Shown: positions 43,774 to 55,234 of the stretch, one piece after another
Numbering within the stretch: position 1 is the first letter of the stretch
Layout: every line of letters begins with the position of its first letter
From: Martinezella lusitana
GTDB lineage: Bacteria > Pseudomonadota > Alphaproteobacteria > Rhizobiales > Rhizobiaceae
Direction: 5' to 3'
Assembly: GCF_016901135.1 (NCBI RefSeq)
Contig: NZ_JAFEVL010000020.1
Location: forward strand, 1 to 64,000
Length of the DNA: 64,000 nt
Position numbers and translations under genes: made by a program
Notes under the pieces: generated by a model
Told to the model about the DNA's origin: nothing
Database searches by the model: none
What the model saw: the letters and a program-made list of their open reading frames with translations, nothing else

Positions 43774-45705
43774 ATGACCGAATTCGAAGGCATCGTTCCT
43801 GCGATTGCCCAGGCTTTGGCGAAGCGCGGTTACGAAGTGCTGACGCCGGTGCAAAAGGCCATGCTCGATCCCGACCTTGCCGGCAAGGACGCGCTGGTAT
43901 CGGCCCAGACCGGCTCCGGCAAGACGGTAGCCTTTGGCCTGGCGCTGGCCCCAACCCTGCTGGAGGGCGCGGAGCGCTTCGGCCGCGCCGGCACGCCGCT
44001 GGCTTTGGCGATCGCGCCCACCCGTGAACTGGCGCTACAGGTCCAGCGCGAGCTGGAATGGCTCTATGAATTGACGGGCGCCACCATTGTCTCCTGCGTC
44101 GGTGGCATGGACATGCGCACCGAAAAGCGGGCGCTGGAGCGCGGCGCGCACATTGTCGTCGGCACGCCGGGCCGCCTTTGCGACCATATCCGCCGTCATT
44201 CGCTCGATATTTCCGAGCTGAAGGCCGTCGTACTGGATGAAGCCGACGAGATGCTCGATCTCGGCTTCCGCGAGGACCTCGAATTCATCCTGGAAACGTC
44301 GCCGGCCGAGCGGCGGACGCTGATGTTTTCGGCGACCGTGCCGCGCTCGATCGCCAAGCTTGCCGAGAATTACCAGCGTGACGCCGTGCGTATCGCCACG
44401 GCTTCGGAAACCAAGCAGCACGTCGATATCGAATACCGCGCCCTGACGGTCGCGCCGAGCGACAGGGAAAACGCCATCATCAACGTTCTGCGCTACTACG
44501 AAGCGCAGAATGCCATCGTCTTCTGCTCGACGCGTGCAGCCGTCAACCATCTGACGGCGCGCTTCAACAATCGCGGCTTCTCCGTCGTCGCCCTGTCGGG
44601 TGAGCTTAGCCAGAGCGAGCGTACGCATGCACTGCAGGCCATGCGCGACGGCCGCGCCCGCGTCTGCATTGCGACCGACGTCGCTGCCCGCGGTATCGAC
44701 CTGCCGGGCCTCGATCTGGTGATTCACGCTGACATACCGACCAATCCGGAAACGCTGCTGCATCGAAGCGGCCGCACCGGCCGTGCCGGCCGCAAGGGCG
44801 TCAGCGCCCTGATCGTGCCGCTCAGCGCTCGCCGCCGCACCGAACGCCTGCTGGAGGCCGCTCGCCTGCGCGCCACCTGGGCGAAGCCGCCGTCCGCCGA
44901 CGAAGTCAGCCGACGCGATGACGAGCGTCTTCTCGCCGATCCGATTTTCTCCGCGCCGTTGGGTGACGATGAGCAGTCATTGGTTCAGCAGCTGTTGCAG
45001 AGCCACGGCGCCGAACAAGTCGCGGCAGCCTTCCTGCGACAATACCGCGCCGGCCATTCCGCGCCGGAGGACCTGCAGGACGTGCCCGCTGAAGGCGAAC
45101 GGAGGAAGCCCCGCCGCGACGATTTCCCCGTGTCACGCGATGATGCGCCGGCTTTTCGTGATGGCGATGGCCGTAACGATTTCACCGACGGCGTCTGGGT
45201 GTCGCTCTCTGTGGGACGCAAGCAGAATGCCGAGCCGCGTTGGCTGATCCCGATGCTCTGCCGCAACGGCAACCTGACCAAGCGCGACATCGGCGCGATC
45301 AAGATGCAGCCGGAGGAAACCTTCGTCGAATTTTCACAGGAAGGCGCCGAACGCTTCCTTGCAGCCATTGGGCCTGACAAGACGCTGGAAAGAGGCATCC
45401 GTGTGAAGCCGCTCGCCGGAGTACCGGATTTCCAGCAAGCCAGGCGAGAAGGGACTTTCGAGAAAAAGAAGCCCTTCGCCGACAAGGGCGCCCGCCCGCA
45501 GGAGGGCGGCAAGCCGAAATGGAAATCCGACCGCAAGCCGGAACGGGCGCAGGCAGGCGAGGGCGTTACTTCTGAACGCCAGGATAAGAAGCCTTGGGTG
45601 AAGAAGCCCGGCAAACCGCATTTCGCCAAGAGCGATGCAGCCCCGGCGCCCGGCAAGCCGAATTCGCGGGCCAAGCGCAAGGTGGCGAAGGTTCGGGGGG
45701 AATAG
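43774..45705 (+). CDS. DEAD-box RNA helicase with DbpA-type RNA-binding domain
   Basis: A 643-residue ATP-dependent RNA helicase. I chose MTEFEGI at 43774; the longer frame from 43669 adds an unlikely leader. Motifs: TPVQKAM (Q motif), AQTGSGKT (about 44-51), PTRELALQ, VLDEADEM (D155), SATVP, ARGIDLPGLD and HRSGRTGRAG. A DbpA-type RNA-binding domain follows (WVSLSVGRKQ to FLAAIGPD), then a Lys/Arg-rich disordered tail. DbpA/CsdA relatives act in ribosome assembly and cold adaptation. The long untranslated leader would suit cold-shock control (inference). Confidence 0.9.
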   Translation: MTEFEGIVPAIAQALAKRGYEVLTPVQKAMLDPDLAGKDALVSAQTGSGKTVAFGLALAPTLLEGAERFGRAGTPLALAIAPTRELALQVQRELEWLYELTGATIVSCVGGMDMRTEKRALERGAHIVVGTPGRLCDHIRRHSLDISELKAVVLDEADEMLDLGFREDLEFILETSPAERRTLMFSATVPRSIAKLAENYQRDAVRIATASETKQHVDIEYRALTVAPSDRENAIINVLRYYEAQNAIVFCSTRAAVNHLTARFNNRGFSVVALSGELSQSERTHALQAMRDGRARVCIATDVAARGIDLPGLDLVIHADIPTNPETLLHRSGRTGRAGRKGVSALIVPLSARRRTERLLEAARLRATWAKPPSADEVSRRDDERLLADPIFSAPLGDDEQSLVQQLLQSHGAEQVAAAFLRQYRAGHSAPEDLQDVPAEGERRKPRRDDFPVSRDDAPAFRDGDGRNDFTDGVWVSLSVGRKQNAEPRWLIPMLCRNGNLTKRDIGAIKMQPEETFVEFSQEGAERFLAAIGPDKTLERGIRVKPLAGVPDFQQARREGTFEKKKPFADKGARPQEGGKPKWKSDRKPERAQAGEGVTSERQDKKPWVKKPGKPHFAKSDAAPAPGKPNSRAKRKVAKVRGE

Positions 45706-45716
45706 CCTTGGTTTAT

Positions 45717-45956
45717 CCCGCCCCTTGCGGGCGGGAAAGCAAAATCAGCATTTAGCCGCAAGGCTAACTGCTAGATTTTGCAAGGGCGGGGGTAGGCAGG
45801 GACGCACCAACCCTCGGAATGATTTAAGCAAGAATGCGACCCCCGCTCTGGAAATTTCAATGGCTTAGAAATTGCGCTGAGCCTCGAATATGCTGAGCCC
45901 TCGATATCGCAATTCCTAAACCAGTGAAATTGCTTTCTCGCCCGCCAAGGGCGAGA
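45717..45956. repeat. Cluster of inverted repeats between convergent genes
   Basis: Four distinct dyads in 240 bp: CCCGCC/GGCGGG (45717-45735); a 43-nt imperfect palindrome (45739-45781); 22-nt arms at 45855-45876 and 45908-45929 that enclose two adjacent 16-nt direct repeats (45876-45891 and 45892-45907); and an 8-bp stem TCTCGCCC/GGGCGAGA (45936-45956). They lie between the convergent helicase and cbrA genes. The layout suggests a mosaic repetitive element (REP/BIME-like) that may also end both transcripts. Confidence 0.55.
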
Positions 45957-46006
45957 TAGGGCTCCGAATTTGCGGCAACATGTCGCCCAATTTCACTGAT
46001 TAAAAC

Positions 46007-49639
<3,633 letters not shown>

Positions 49640-49755
49640 ATTCCAACCTGTTTTGCGGGCGTGACCGCCTCTCGTGTTTTAACGGTTTATTAATAACCGT
49701 GCCCCGCTTTTGGGTCCAGCGAAGGCCCCATCTTTCGGCCGGAAAGGTTAACGCG

Positions 49756-49804
49756 TTGTGCGCCGCACAAATATGTTGCACTGCACAATTTTTTATATTA
49801 TATA
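49756..49804 (+). promoter_or_regulatory. Phasin promoter with two PhaR-like palindromes
   Basis: Promoter: TTGCAC (49776-49781), 17 bases, TATATA (49799-49804). Palindrome 1 is a perfect TTGTGC-GCC-GCACAA (49756-49770). Palindrome 2 is TGTTGC-ACT-GCACAA (49774-49788), overlapping the -35. In other alphaproteobacteria PhaR represses phasin genes through TGC-N3-GCA type sites, so both are good candidates. Confidence 0.55.
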
Positions 49805-49860
49805 AGCCTCACACAGTTCACGAAGGGTGCCTCGAAGAGGACCCACATAGGAGCGTAATC

Positions 49861-50310
49861 ATGGCTACTGTAAAGAAAGACGACGTTTTTTCAACGGCTG
49901 CATTCGATCCTTCCAAGGTCTCCGAATCCTTCCGCGAATTCGCGGAAAAGGGTGCTGCCCAGTCCAAGGAAGCCTTCGCCAAGATGAAGGCTGCCACCGA
50001 GGAAGCCGGCAAGACCGTCGAGGCGACCGTGCAGACCGCACAGGCTGGCTCCGTCGAGATCGGCCTCAAGGCAATCGACGTTCTGCGCACCAATGCCGAA
50101 AGCTCGCTGGCGCACATGGAAGCCCTGCTTCGCGTCAAGTCCGTTGCCGAACTCTTCGAACTTCAGACCTCCTTCATCCGCAAGCAGGCCGAAGTCACCA
50201 TCGAACAGGCCAAGTCCATTCAGGAAACCACCAAGAAGGTTGCCGAAAAGCTGGCAAAGCCGGCCAAGGATGCCGCTGAAAAGGCAATGGCTTCCTTCAA
50301 GACGGTCTGA
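49861..50310 (+). CDS. phaP: Phasin (polyhydroxybutyrate granule-associated protein)
   Basis: A 149-residue protein starting MATVKKDDVFSTAAFD; AGGAG is 9-13 bases upstream of the ATG at 49861. The long upstream open frame (from 49699) is promoter DNA. It is nearly all amphipathic helix with Ala/Lys/Glu heptads and a phasin_2-type core (ESSLAHMEALLRVKSVAELF, then LQTSFIRKQAE). Phasins coat polyhydroxybutyrate granules and control their size and number. It is divergent from cbrA and followed by a terminator. Confidence 0.92.
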   Translation: MATVKKDDVFSTAAFDPSKVSESFREFAEKGAAQSKEAFAKMKAATEEAGKTVEATVQTAQAGSVEIGLKAIDVLRTNAESSLAHMEALLRVKSVAELFELQTSFIRKQAEVTIEQAKSIQETTKKVAEKLAKPAKDAAEKAMASFKTV

Positions 50311-50338
50311 TTTCCCAAAAGCCTCCCAAGGCACCAGC

Positions 50339-50377
50339 GTCCCGTTTTCAGGTGAAAGCTCTGAAGGCGGGACTTTT
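50339..50377 (+). terminator. Terminator of the phasin gene
   Basis: Stem GTCCCGTTTTCAG / CTGAAGGCGGGAC (two G-T pairs), 9-base loop, then TTTTCG, 28 bases after the stop. Confidence 0.75.
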
Positions 50378-50468
50378 CGTTTAGGGATGGTTTCTGTTCG
50401 TGCAAATGCCGGCGGCGCACCATCATCCGGATATCTTTGAAGCTTTTTTGTATTGCGGGGAGATAGGA

Positions 50469-50497
50469 CTTGAAATACTTTCAAAGTCCTCGTATGT
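50469..50497 (+). promoter_or_regulatory. Candidate tRNA-His promoter
   Basis: CTTGAA (50469-50474), 17 bases, GTATGT (50492-50497), with a G/C-rich discriminator following. A near-perfect dyad GGACTTGAAA-TAC-TTTCAAAGTCC (50466-50489) overlaps it. Confidence 0.45.
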
Positions 50498-50526
50498 CAC
50501 CCCCGTTCGCGGCGACGCGAGCATGT

Positions 50527-50603
50527 GCGGTTGTAGCTCAGTTGGTTAGAGCGCAGGTTTGTGGCACCTGAGGTCGGAGGTTCGAGACCCCCCAACCGTA
50601 CCA
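50527..50603 (+). tRNA. tRNA-His (anticodon GUG)
   Basis: A 77-nt cloverleaf with encoded CCA. Acceptor GCGGTTG pairs with CAACCGT (G1-U72 wobble); D arm GCTCAGTTGGTTAGAGC; anticodon stem CAGGT/ACCTG with loop TTGTGGC (GTG at 50561-50563); T arm GGAGG/CCCCC around TTCGAGA. The base before position 1 is T and the discriminator is A, so the universal G-1:C73 pair is absent, as described for this branch of alphaproteobacteria. The T stem has an A51-C63 mismatch. Confidence 0.95.
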
Positions 50604-50654
50604 TTCTCTCTTTGGTCGATCAGACATGATAGCTCTCCCGACACCGGCCGAGGG

Positions 50655-50804
50655 CTATTTCTTGTTTTCGGGCTTCTTTACGACATGCCCCGGCGAGATC
50701 GGATCGCTCGCGGGAAAGGTTTCCTCGAGCGCCTCCTCGAGATAGTCGTCCTGCTCCTTGTGGTCTTTCTCGGCCTGCTTCGGTTTCTTTTTCTCGCTCA
50801 TCAT
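50655..50804 (-). CDS. Small acidic protein with ETFPASDP motif (49 residues)
   Basis: Two adjacent ATGs (50804 and 50801) follow GGGGA at 6 and 9 bases. The protein is highly charged (SEKKKPKQAEKDHKEQDDY) and then has LEEALEETFPASDPISPGH. I recognise the ETFPASDP motif from many small alphaproteobacterial proteins of unknown function. The good ribosome site and motif make it a real gene; the longer open frame to 51110 is not supported. Confidence 0.72.
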   Translation of the reverse strand: MMSEKKKPKQAEKDHKEQDDYLEEALEETFPASDPISPGHVVKKPENKK

Positions 50805-50916
50805 CCTTACTCCCCAAGGTGTTCCTGAAATAACTAGACCGTGGGATGCCCTTGTCCAGCGTGGCCTCATCTGAACGCCGTGTCGTGCGCTTCTTGGCAT
50901 CCACCGCGAGATGTTC

Positions 50917-51633
50917 TTAGAATGTAATCCGCGACACGATCGTAGCGCGGCCGCGAGGTGGTATTGCGGGAGTCTCGGGGGGAACCCCGAATGTCTTTCT
51001 CGCGGCGCGCTGCGCGGTGCCAGGGATGGCGCTTTCGACTGCGGCGATATCCTCGGGTTTGACTTTGGCGGCGGTGCAGGCACCCTGTTTGTTCCAGAGT
51101 CTTTCGGCAATGCTGCTGCCCACCGCGGCGGTGATGGCTGTTCCGGCTATATCGTTCTGCTGAACTTTGTTTGCTTTCACCATCCCCCGGATGGCCTCGC
51201 CGAGTATCTTGGCGGAATCCTCGAACGATACGTTGCGTACCTGGTCGAACCGCTTGCTATTCTCGCCATCCACAATGCAATGGTGCGCCGTGAACAGCCA
51301 GTCGTGGATCATGTAGGCCGGCGCATAACCCCACGGTGACAATCCTTTGAAGACCTGCGCGATCTTCGGAATAGAGCCCCCGTCCGTGTACATCAAGCCG
51401 GGCTGGATTTCGGCGCCGGGCAGAGAGCGATCAGCTCGGCGGAACGTCAAGGGATCGGCGGGATCGGGAACGAAGACGAACTTGCCATCTCCGCTGGAAT
51501 CACCCTCGCCAACCCACATCACAAACAGGCTGCCGGTTAGCGTCGCCGGAGCAAGCTGTGAAAAGTCGACAGTCGTGCATGCGCTGAGACCAACGGCAAG
51601 CGCCGTGAAGAATACCCCGCCTTTCAGCATCAA
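50917..51633 (-). CDS. DUF1353-domain lipoprotein
   Basis: A 238-residue protein with a lipoprotein signal peptide (GGVFFTALAVGLSAC, lipobox LSAC). The central part YTDGGSIPKIAQVFKGLSPWGYA followed by YMIHDWLFTAHH is the DUF1353 signature; it contains conserved His/Asp residues reminiscent of phage-type peptidase or nuclease accessory proteins, but its role is unknown. Single gene in the minus direction. Confidence 0.78.
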   Translation of the reverse strand: MMLKGGVFFTALAVGLSACTTVDFSQLAPATLTGSLFVMWVGEGDSSGDGKFVFVPDPADPLTFRRADRSLPGAEIQPGLMYTDGGSIPKIAQVFKGLSPWGYAPAYMIHDWLFTAHHCIVDGENSKRFDQVRNVSFEDSAKILGEAIRGMVKANKVQQNDIAGTAITAAVGSSIAERLWNKQGACTAAKVKPEDIAAVESAIPGTAQRAARKTFGVPPETPAIPPRGRATIVSRITF

Positions 51634-51850
51634 GCGCTCCCTCGGAATCTGCTCAGATGAAATGAAAGCCTGCCACTCTACTTATGCACGAGCTGGCCGT
51701 ATGCGCAAATAAAACCGAAAGTCTTCCAAGGCGAGGACACGGTGCCGGCTTCGGTCGCGGCTTCCGATGATGGACCTGCGAGACTTCCTGTGGAACCCTG
51801 CCTGCTCCCGACCGTTAGCCAATATCAGCAACGAAATAGAAGGAGCTGGC

Positions 51851-52009
51851 ATGTCCGTGCCACACGAGCCGATTCCCGAGACGCCACCGATGCCCGATCC
51901 GGGTTGGGCACCGAAGCCGCCGATAGAGGAGCCGGATCCGGACAGGTTGCCGGATGAAATTCCTATGCCCAATCCCGACGAGAACGAGGAGCCGCCGAAA
52001 CATGCTTAG
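51851..52009 (+). CDS. Small proline-rich acidic protein (52 residues)
   Basis: AAGGAG lies 8-13 bases before the ATG at 51851. The sequence is repetitive and disordered: P-I-P-E-T-P-P-M-P-D-P, then PPIEEPDPDRLPDEIP and a C-terminal NPDENEEPPKH. Pro makes up about a third and acidic residues about a quarter. No signal peptide or known family. It ends 15 bases before the convergent LysR gene. Confidence 0.5.
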   Translation: MSVPHEPIPETPPMPDPGWAPKPPIEEPDPDRLPDEIPMPNPDENEEPPKHA

Positions 52010-52023
52010 GGCCAGGCATGGCT

Positions 52024-52911
52024 TTACAGGAACATCCGCCGCTCTTCACTGACCAGCTCCTGCAGGAAGTCCGACACGGTGCGCACACGCACGAGATCGC
52101 GGGCGCTTTCGTGATAGACAGTCCAGTAGGCGCGTTTGATGGAGATATCGGGCAGGATGCGGGTGAGTTCCGGAAATTGCCTGGCGATATAATCGTGCAG
52201 GATACCGATGCCGGCGCCGGAGCGAACCGCTTCCGTCTGGCCGATGGAGGTGGAGATTTCGAAAGAGGCATCCCAGCTGCGCATGATCTCGCCGGAGAAA
52301 TTCAGCGAGGCGGTGAAGATCAGGTCTTCGACATAGCCGATGCGCGGATGCAGCTTCAGGGCTTCCACGCTATCGGGCAGGCCTGCCTGCTCCAGATAGG
52401 CCTTCGAGGCATAGAGGCCGAGCGTGTAATCCGTCAGCTTCGATGAGACCAAGCGGCCCTGCTCGGGGCGCTCCAGCGTGATCGCGATATCGGCCTCGCG
52501 CTGCGACAGCGAAAAGGAGCGAGGCACCGGCACGAGCTGGATGCGCAGCTCCGGATATCGCGCGATCAGCCGTCCGAGCCTGGGCGCCAGGAAGGAGACG
52601 CCGAAACCATCCGGTGCGCCGATGCGCACCGTGCCGGTAATGGCGGTGTCGAGGTGGCCGATGCTTGCCTGCGCGCGCAGCATCTCGGTTTCCATGCGCT
52701 CCGCCGCATGCAGGAAGATCTCGCCCTCTGCCGTCAGCTCGCAGCCATTGGTGCGGCGCACGAGCAACCGCGTCTTCAGCCGCTCCTCCAGCGTCGTCAC
52801 TCGCCGAGAGAGCGTGGCATGGTTGACGCCGAGCCGCTTGGAGGCCGCCAGAATCTGCCCCGTGCGGGCGACGGCAAGAAACATGCGGACATCATCCCAA
52901 TCCATATGCAC
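52024..52911 (-). CDS. LysR-family regulator, probable controller of mmsA
   Basis: A 295-residue LysR protein (MHMDWDDV or MDWDDV start). Helix-turn-helix: FLAVARTGQILAASKRLGVN then HATLSRRVTTLEERL; effector domain from about 90 (GTVRIGAPDGFG). It is divergent from the dehydrogenase gene, and the 105-base intergenic region contains perfect 9-bp inverted arms (52928-52936 and 52962-52970), the usual arrangement for a LysR activator of its neighbour. Confidence 0.88.
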   Translation of the reverse strand: MHMDWDDVRMFLAVARTGQILAASKRLGVNHATLSRRVTTLEERLKTRLLVRRTNGCELTAEGEIFLHAAERMETEMLRAQASIGHLDTAITGTVRIGAPDGFGVSFLAPRLGRLIARYPELRIQLVPVPRSFSLSQREADIAITLERPEQGRLVSSKLTDYTLGLYASKAYLEQAGLPDSVEALKLHPRIGYVEDLIFTASLNFSGEIMRSWDASFEISTSIGQTEAVRSGAGIGILHDYIARQFPELTRILPDISIKRAYWTVYHESARDLVRVRTVSDFLQELVSEERRMFL

Positions 52912-52927
52912 ATCCAGGGCTTTAATT

Positions 52928-52970
52928 TTTGCACAACGGTTGCTTATAACAGCTGATTGATTTGTGCAAA
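52928..52970. promoter_or_regulatory. Inverted repeat between LysR gene and mmsA
   Basis: TTTGCACAA (52928-52936) and TTGTGCAAA (52962-52970) are perfect 9-bp inverted arms, 25 bases apart, in the divergent promoter region. Likely binding site of the LysR protein, though it could also overlap promoter elements. Confidence 0.55.
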
Positions 52971-53016
52971 TTGAAGTGCGATCCTGTGTTCATCCAAGAA
53001 AACGAGGAGGCACATC

Positions 53017-54513
53017 ATGCAAGAGATCGGTCATTTCATCGGCGGCAAGCACGTCGCCGGCACCAGCGGACGCACCAGCAACGTCTACAATCCGGCAACC
53101 GGCGAAGTTCAGGCGACGGTAGCACTCGCCAGCGTCGAGGAAATCCGCGCAGCGGTGGAAAACGCCAAGGCAGCGCAGCCGAAATGGGCGGCCACCAACC
53201 CGCAGCGCCGCGCTCGCGTCTTCTTCAAGTTCGTCGAGCTTCTGAACAAGCACATGGATGAGCTGGCCGCGATGCTCTCCAAGGAGCACGGCAAGACGAT
53301 CGAGGATTCCAAGGGCGACATCATCCGTGGCCTGGAAGTCTGTGAATTCGTCTGCGGCATTCCGCATCTCGCCAAGGGCGAGTTCACCGAGGGCGCCGGT
53401 CCGGCGATCGACATGTATTCCATCCGCCAGCCGGTCGGCATCGGCGCTGGCATCACGCCGTTCAATTTTCCGGGCATGATCCCGATGTGGATGTTCGCGC
53501 CGGCAATCGCCTGCGGTAACGCTTTCATCCTGAAGCCTTCCGAGCGCGATCCTTCCCTGCCGATCCGTCTTGCCGAACTGATCATCGAAGCCGGCCTGCC
53601 GGCAGGCATCCTCAACGTCGTCAACGGTGACAAGGCCGCCGTCGATGCCATCCTGGCCGATCCGGATATCGCTGCCGTTTCCTTCGTCGGCTCCACCCCG
53701 ATCGCCCGTTACGTCTACGGCACGGCTGCCATGAACGGCAAGCGCGCCCAGTGCTTCGGCGGCGCCAAGAACCACATGATCATCATGCCGGATGCAGACA
53801 TGGATCAGGCTGTCAACGCGCTGATGGGCGCCGGCTACGGCTCGGCCGGCGAGCGCTGCATGGCGATTTCCGTCGCGGTGCCGGTCGGCGAGGACACGGC
53901 CAACCGTCTCGTCGAGAAGCTGGTGCCGAAGATCGAATCCCTGCGCATCGGCCCCTACACTGACGACAAGGCCGATTTGGGCCCTCTCGTCACCAAGGAC
54001 GCCTATAACCGCGTCAACGGTCTGATCGACCGCGGTGTCGAAGAGGGCGCCAAGCTCGTCGTCGACGGCCGTGGCTTCAAGCTGCAGGGATACGAGGACG
54101 GCTACTTCGTCGGCGGCACGCTGTTCGACCACGTCACGCCGAGCATGGATATCTACAAGACCGAGATCTTCGGGCCGGTTCTCTCTGTTGTTCGTGCAAA
54201 GAACTATGAAGAGGCGCTCGACCTGCCGATGAAGCATGAATATGGCAACGGCGTCGCCATCTATACCCGTGACGGCGATGCGGCCCGCGACTTCGCCTCG
54301 CGCATCAATATCGGCATGATCGGCATCAACGTTCCGATCCCGGTTCCGCTCGCCTATCATTCCTTCGGCGGCTGGAAGTCTTCCAGCTTCGGCGATCTCA
54401 ATCAGCACGGCACAGATTCGATCAAGTTCTGGACGCGCACCAAGACGATCACCGCCCGCTGGCCGTCCGGCATCAAGGATGGCGCCGAATTCGTCATGCC
54501 GACGATGAATTAA
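53017..54513 (+). CDS. mmsA: CoA-acylating methylmalonate-semialdehyde dehydrogenase
   Basis: A 498-residue aldehyde dehydrogenase that converts methylmalonate or malonate semialdehyde, with CoA and NAD, to propionyl- or acetyl-CoA in valine, beta-alanine and inositol breakdown. GAGGAGG lies 6-12 bases before the ATG. Seen: GIGAGITPFNFPGMIPMWM (cofactor region), KPSERDPS, FVGSTPIARYVY, and the catalytic cysteine C281 in AGERCMAIS, where most ALDHs have GQxC; the R in GERC is typical of MMSDH. No general-base Glu stands in the usual ALDH position (GGAKNHMII), as expected for CoA-acylating enzymes. Confidence 0.95.
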   Translation: MQEIGHFIGGKHVAGTSGRTSNVYNPATGEVQATVALASVEEIRAAVENAKAAQPKWAATNPQRRARVFFKFVELLNKHMDELAAMLSKEHGKTIEDSKGDIIRGLEVCEFVCGIPHLAKGEFTEGAGPAIDMYSIRQPVGIGAGITPFNFPGMIPMWMFAPAIACGNAFILKPSERDPSLPIRLAELIIEAGLPAGILNVVNGDKAAVDAILADPDIAAVSFVGSTPIARYVYGTAAMNGKRAQCFGGAKNHMIIMPDADMDQAVNALMGAGYGSAGERCMAISVAVPVGEDTANRLVEKLVPKIESLRIGPYTDDKADLGPLVTKDAYNRVNGLIDRGVEEGAKLVVDGRGFKLQGYEDGYFVGGTLFDHVTPSMDIYKTEIFGPVLSVVRAKNYEEALDLPMKHEYGNGVAIYTRDGDAARDFASRINIGMIGINVPIPVPLAYHSFGGWKSSSFGDLNQHGTDSIKFWTRTKTITARWPSGIKDGAEFVMPTMN

Positions 54514-54537
54514 GGATCGCTATTATCGAATGATTTC

Positions 54538-54574
54538 AACCGCCGCCCGGAAATATGCCGGGCGGCGGTTTTTT
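54538..54574 (+). terminator. Intrinsic terminator of mmsA
   Basis: Perfect 13-bp stem (AACCGCCGCCCGG with its complement), 7-base loop AAATATG, then T6, 24 bases after the stop. Confidence 0.92.
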
Positions 54575-54658
54575 GTTGCGATTGTTTTGGGTAGAGTGAG
54601 CTTGTCTACGCCATTGTTTTGCTCTAGAACAAAACAAGAACAATGGGAGGGCCGCGTG

Positions 54659-55006
54659 ATGACCGTGACCTATCAGATCGACTATCTCGAATTTCCGTCG
54701 AAGGATGGCCTGAAAACACGGCGCTTCTTCGAGGAAGCTTTCGATTGGAGCTTCGTCAGTTACGGGCCGACCTACCATGTTATCGAGGCGGCGGGGATAG
54801 ACGCCGGCATCGATGGGGACGCAGGGGAAGCCGCCGGCGCGCCGCTGCCCGTGGTGCGCACCACCGATCTGGAAGAGGCCCAGCGCGCGGTCGAATTCGC
54901 CGGCGGTGTCGTAACTCGTCCCGCCTTCGATTTCCCCGGTGGCCGACGCTTTCACTTCCGCGAGCCGGGCGGCTGCGAAATGGCCGTCTGGGTCTCCGCG
55001 CCCTGA
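54659..55006 (+). CDS. VOC-superfamily protein (glyoxalase/bleomycin-resistance fold)
   Basis: 115 residues starting MTVTYQIDYLEFPSKD. GGGAGG lies 10-15 bases upstream; the open frame reaching back to 54530 crosses the mmsA terminator and is not used. The pattern FYVE-like (LEFPSKDGLKTRRFFEEAFDW) and the closing FDFPGGRRFHFREPGGCEMAVW are those of a single VOC module. The metal ligands of glyoxalase I are only partly present (a closing E in REPGGCE). Substrate unknown. Confidence 0.78.
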   Translation: MTVTYQIDYLEFPSKDGLKTRRFFEEAFDWSFVSYGPTYHVIEAAGIDAGIDGDAGEAAGAPLPVVRTTDLEEAQRAVEFAGGVVTRPAFDFPGGRRFHFREPGGCEMAVWVSAP

Positions 55007-55234
55007 GCATCCAGGCCAGTGTGACATTAAGGTTGCAGCTACGCGGGCTATTTGTCCCCCGGCGGGGCGAATGCTGCTGCCGGATATTTTTCCGTTGATC
55101 GGCGCTTATTTTCCTGCTTTCAAGTGCAACGGTAAGGCGAGTGATGTGATGCGCAACACATCTCCCCGCGGCTCGTGCTCATGTGAGGCGTCTCTGGGAA
55201 ACGCTCGTCCTCTTGTGGGGTAGGGGATTACAAT

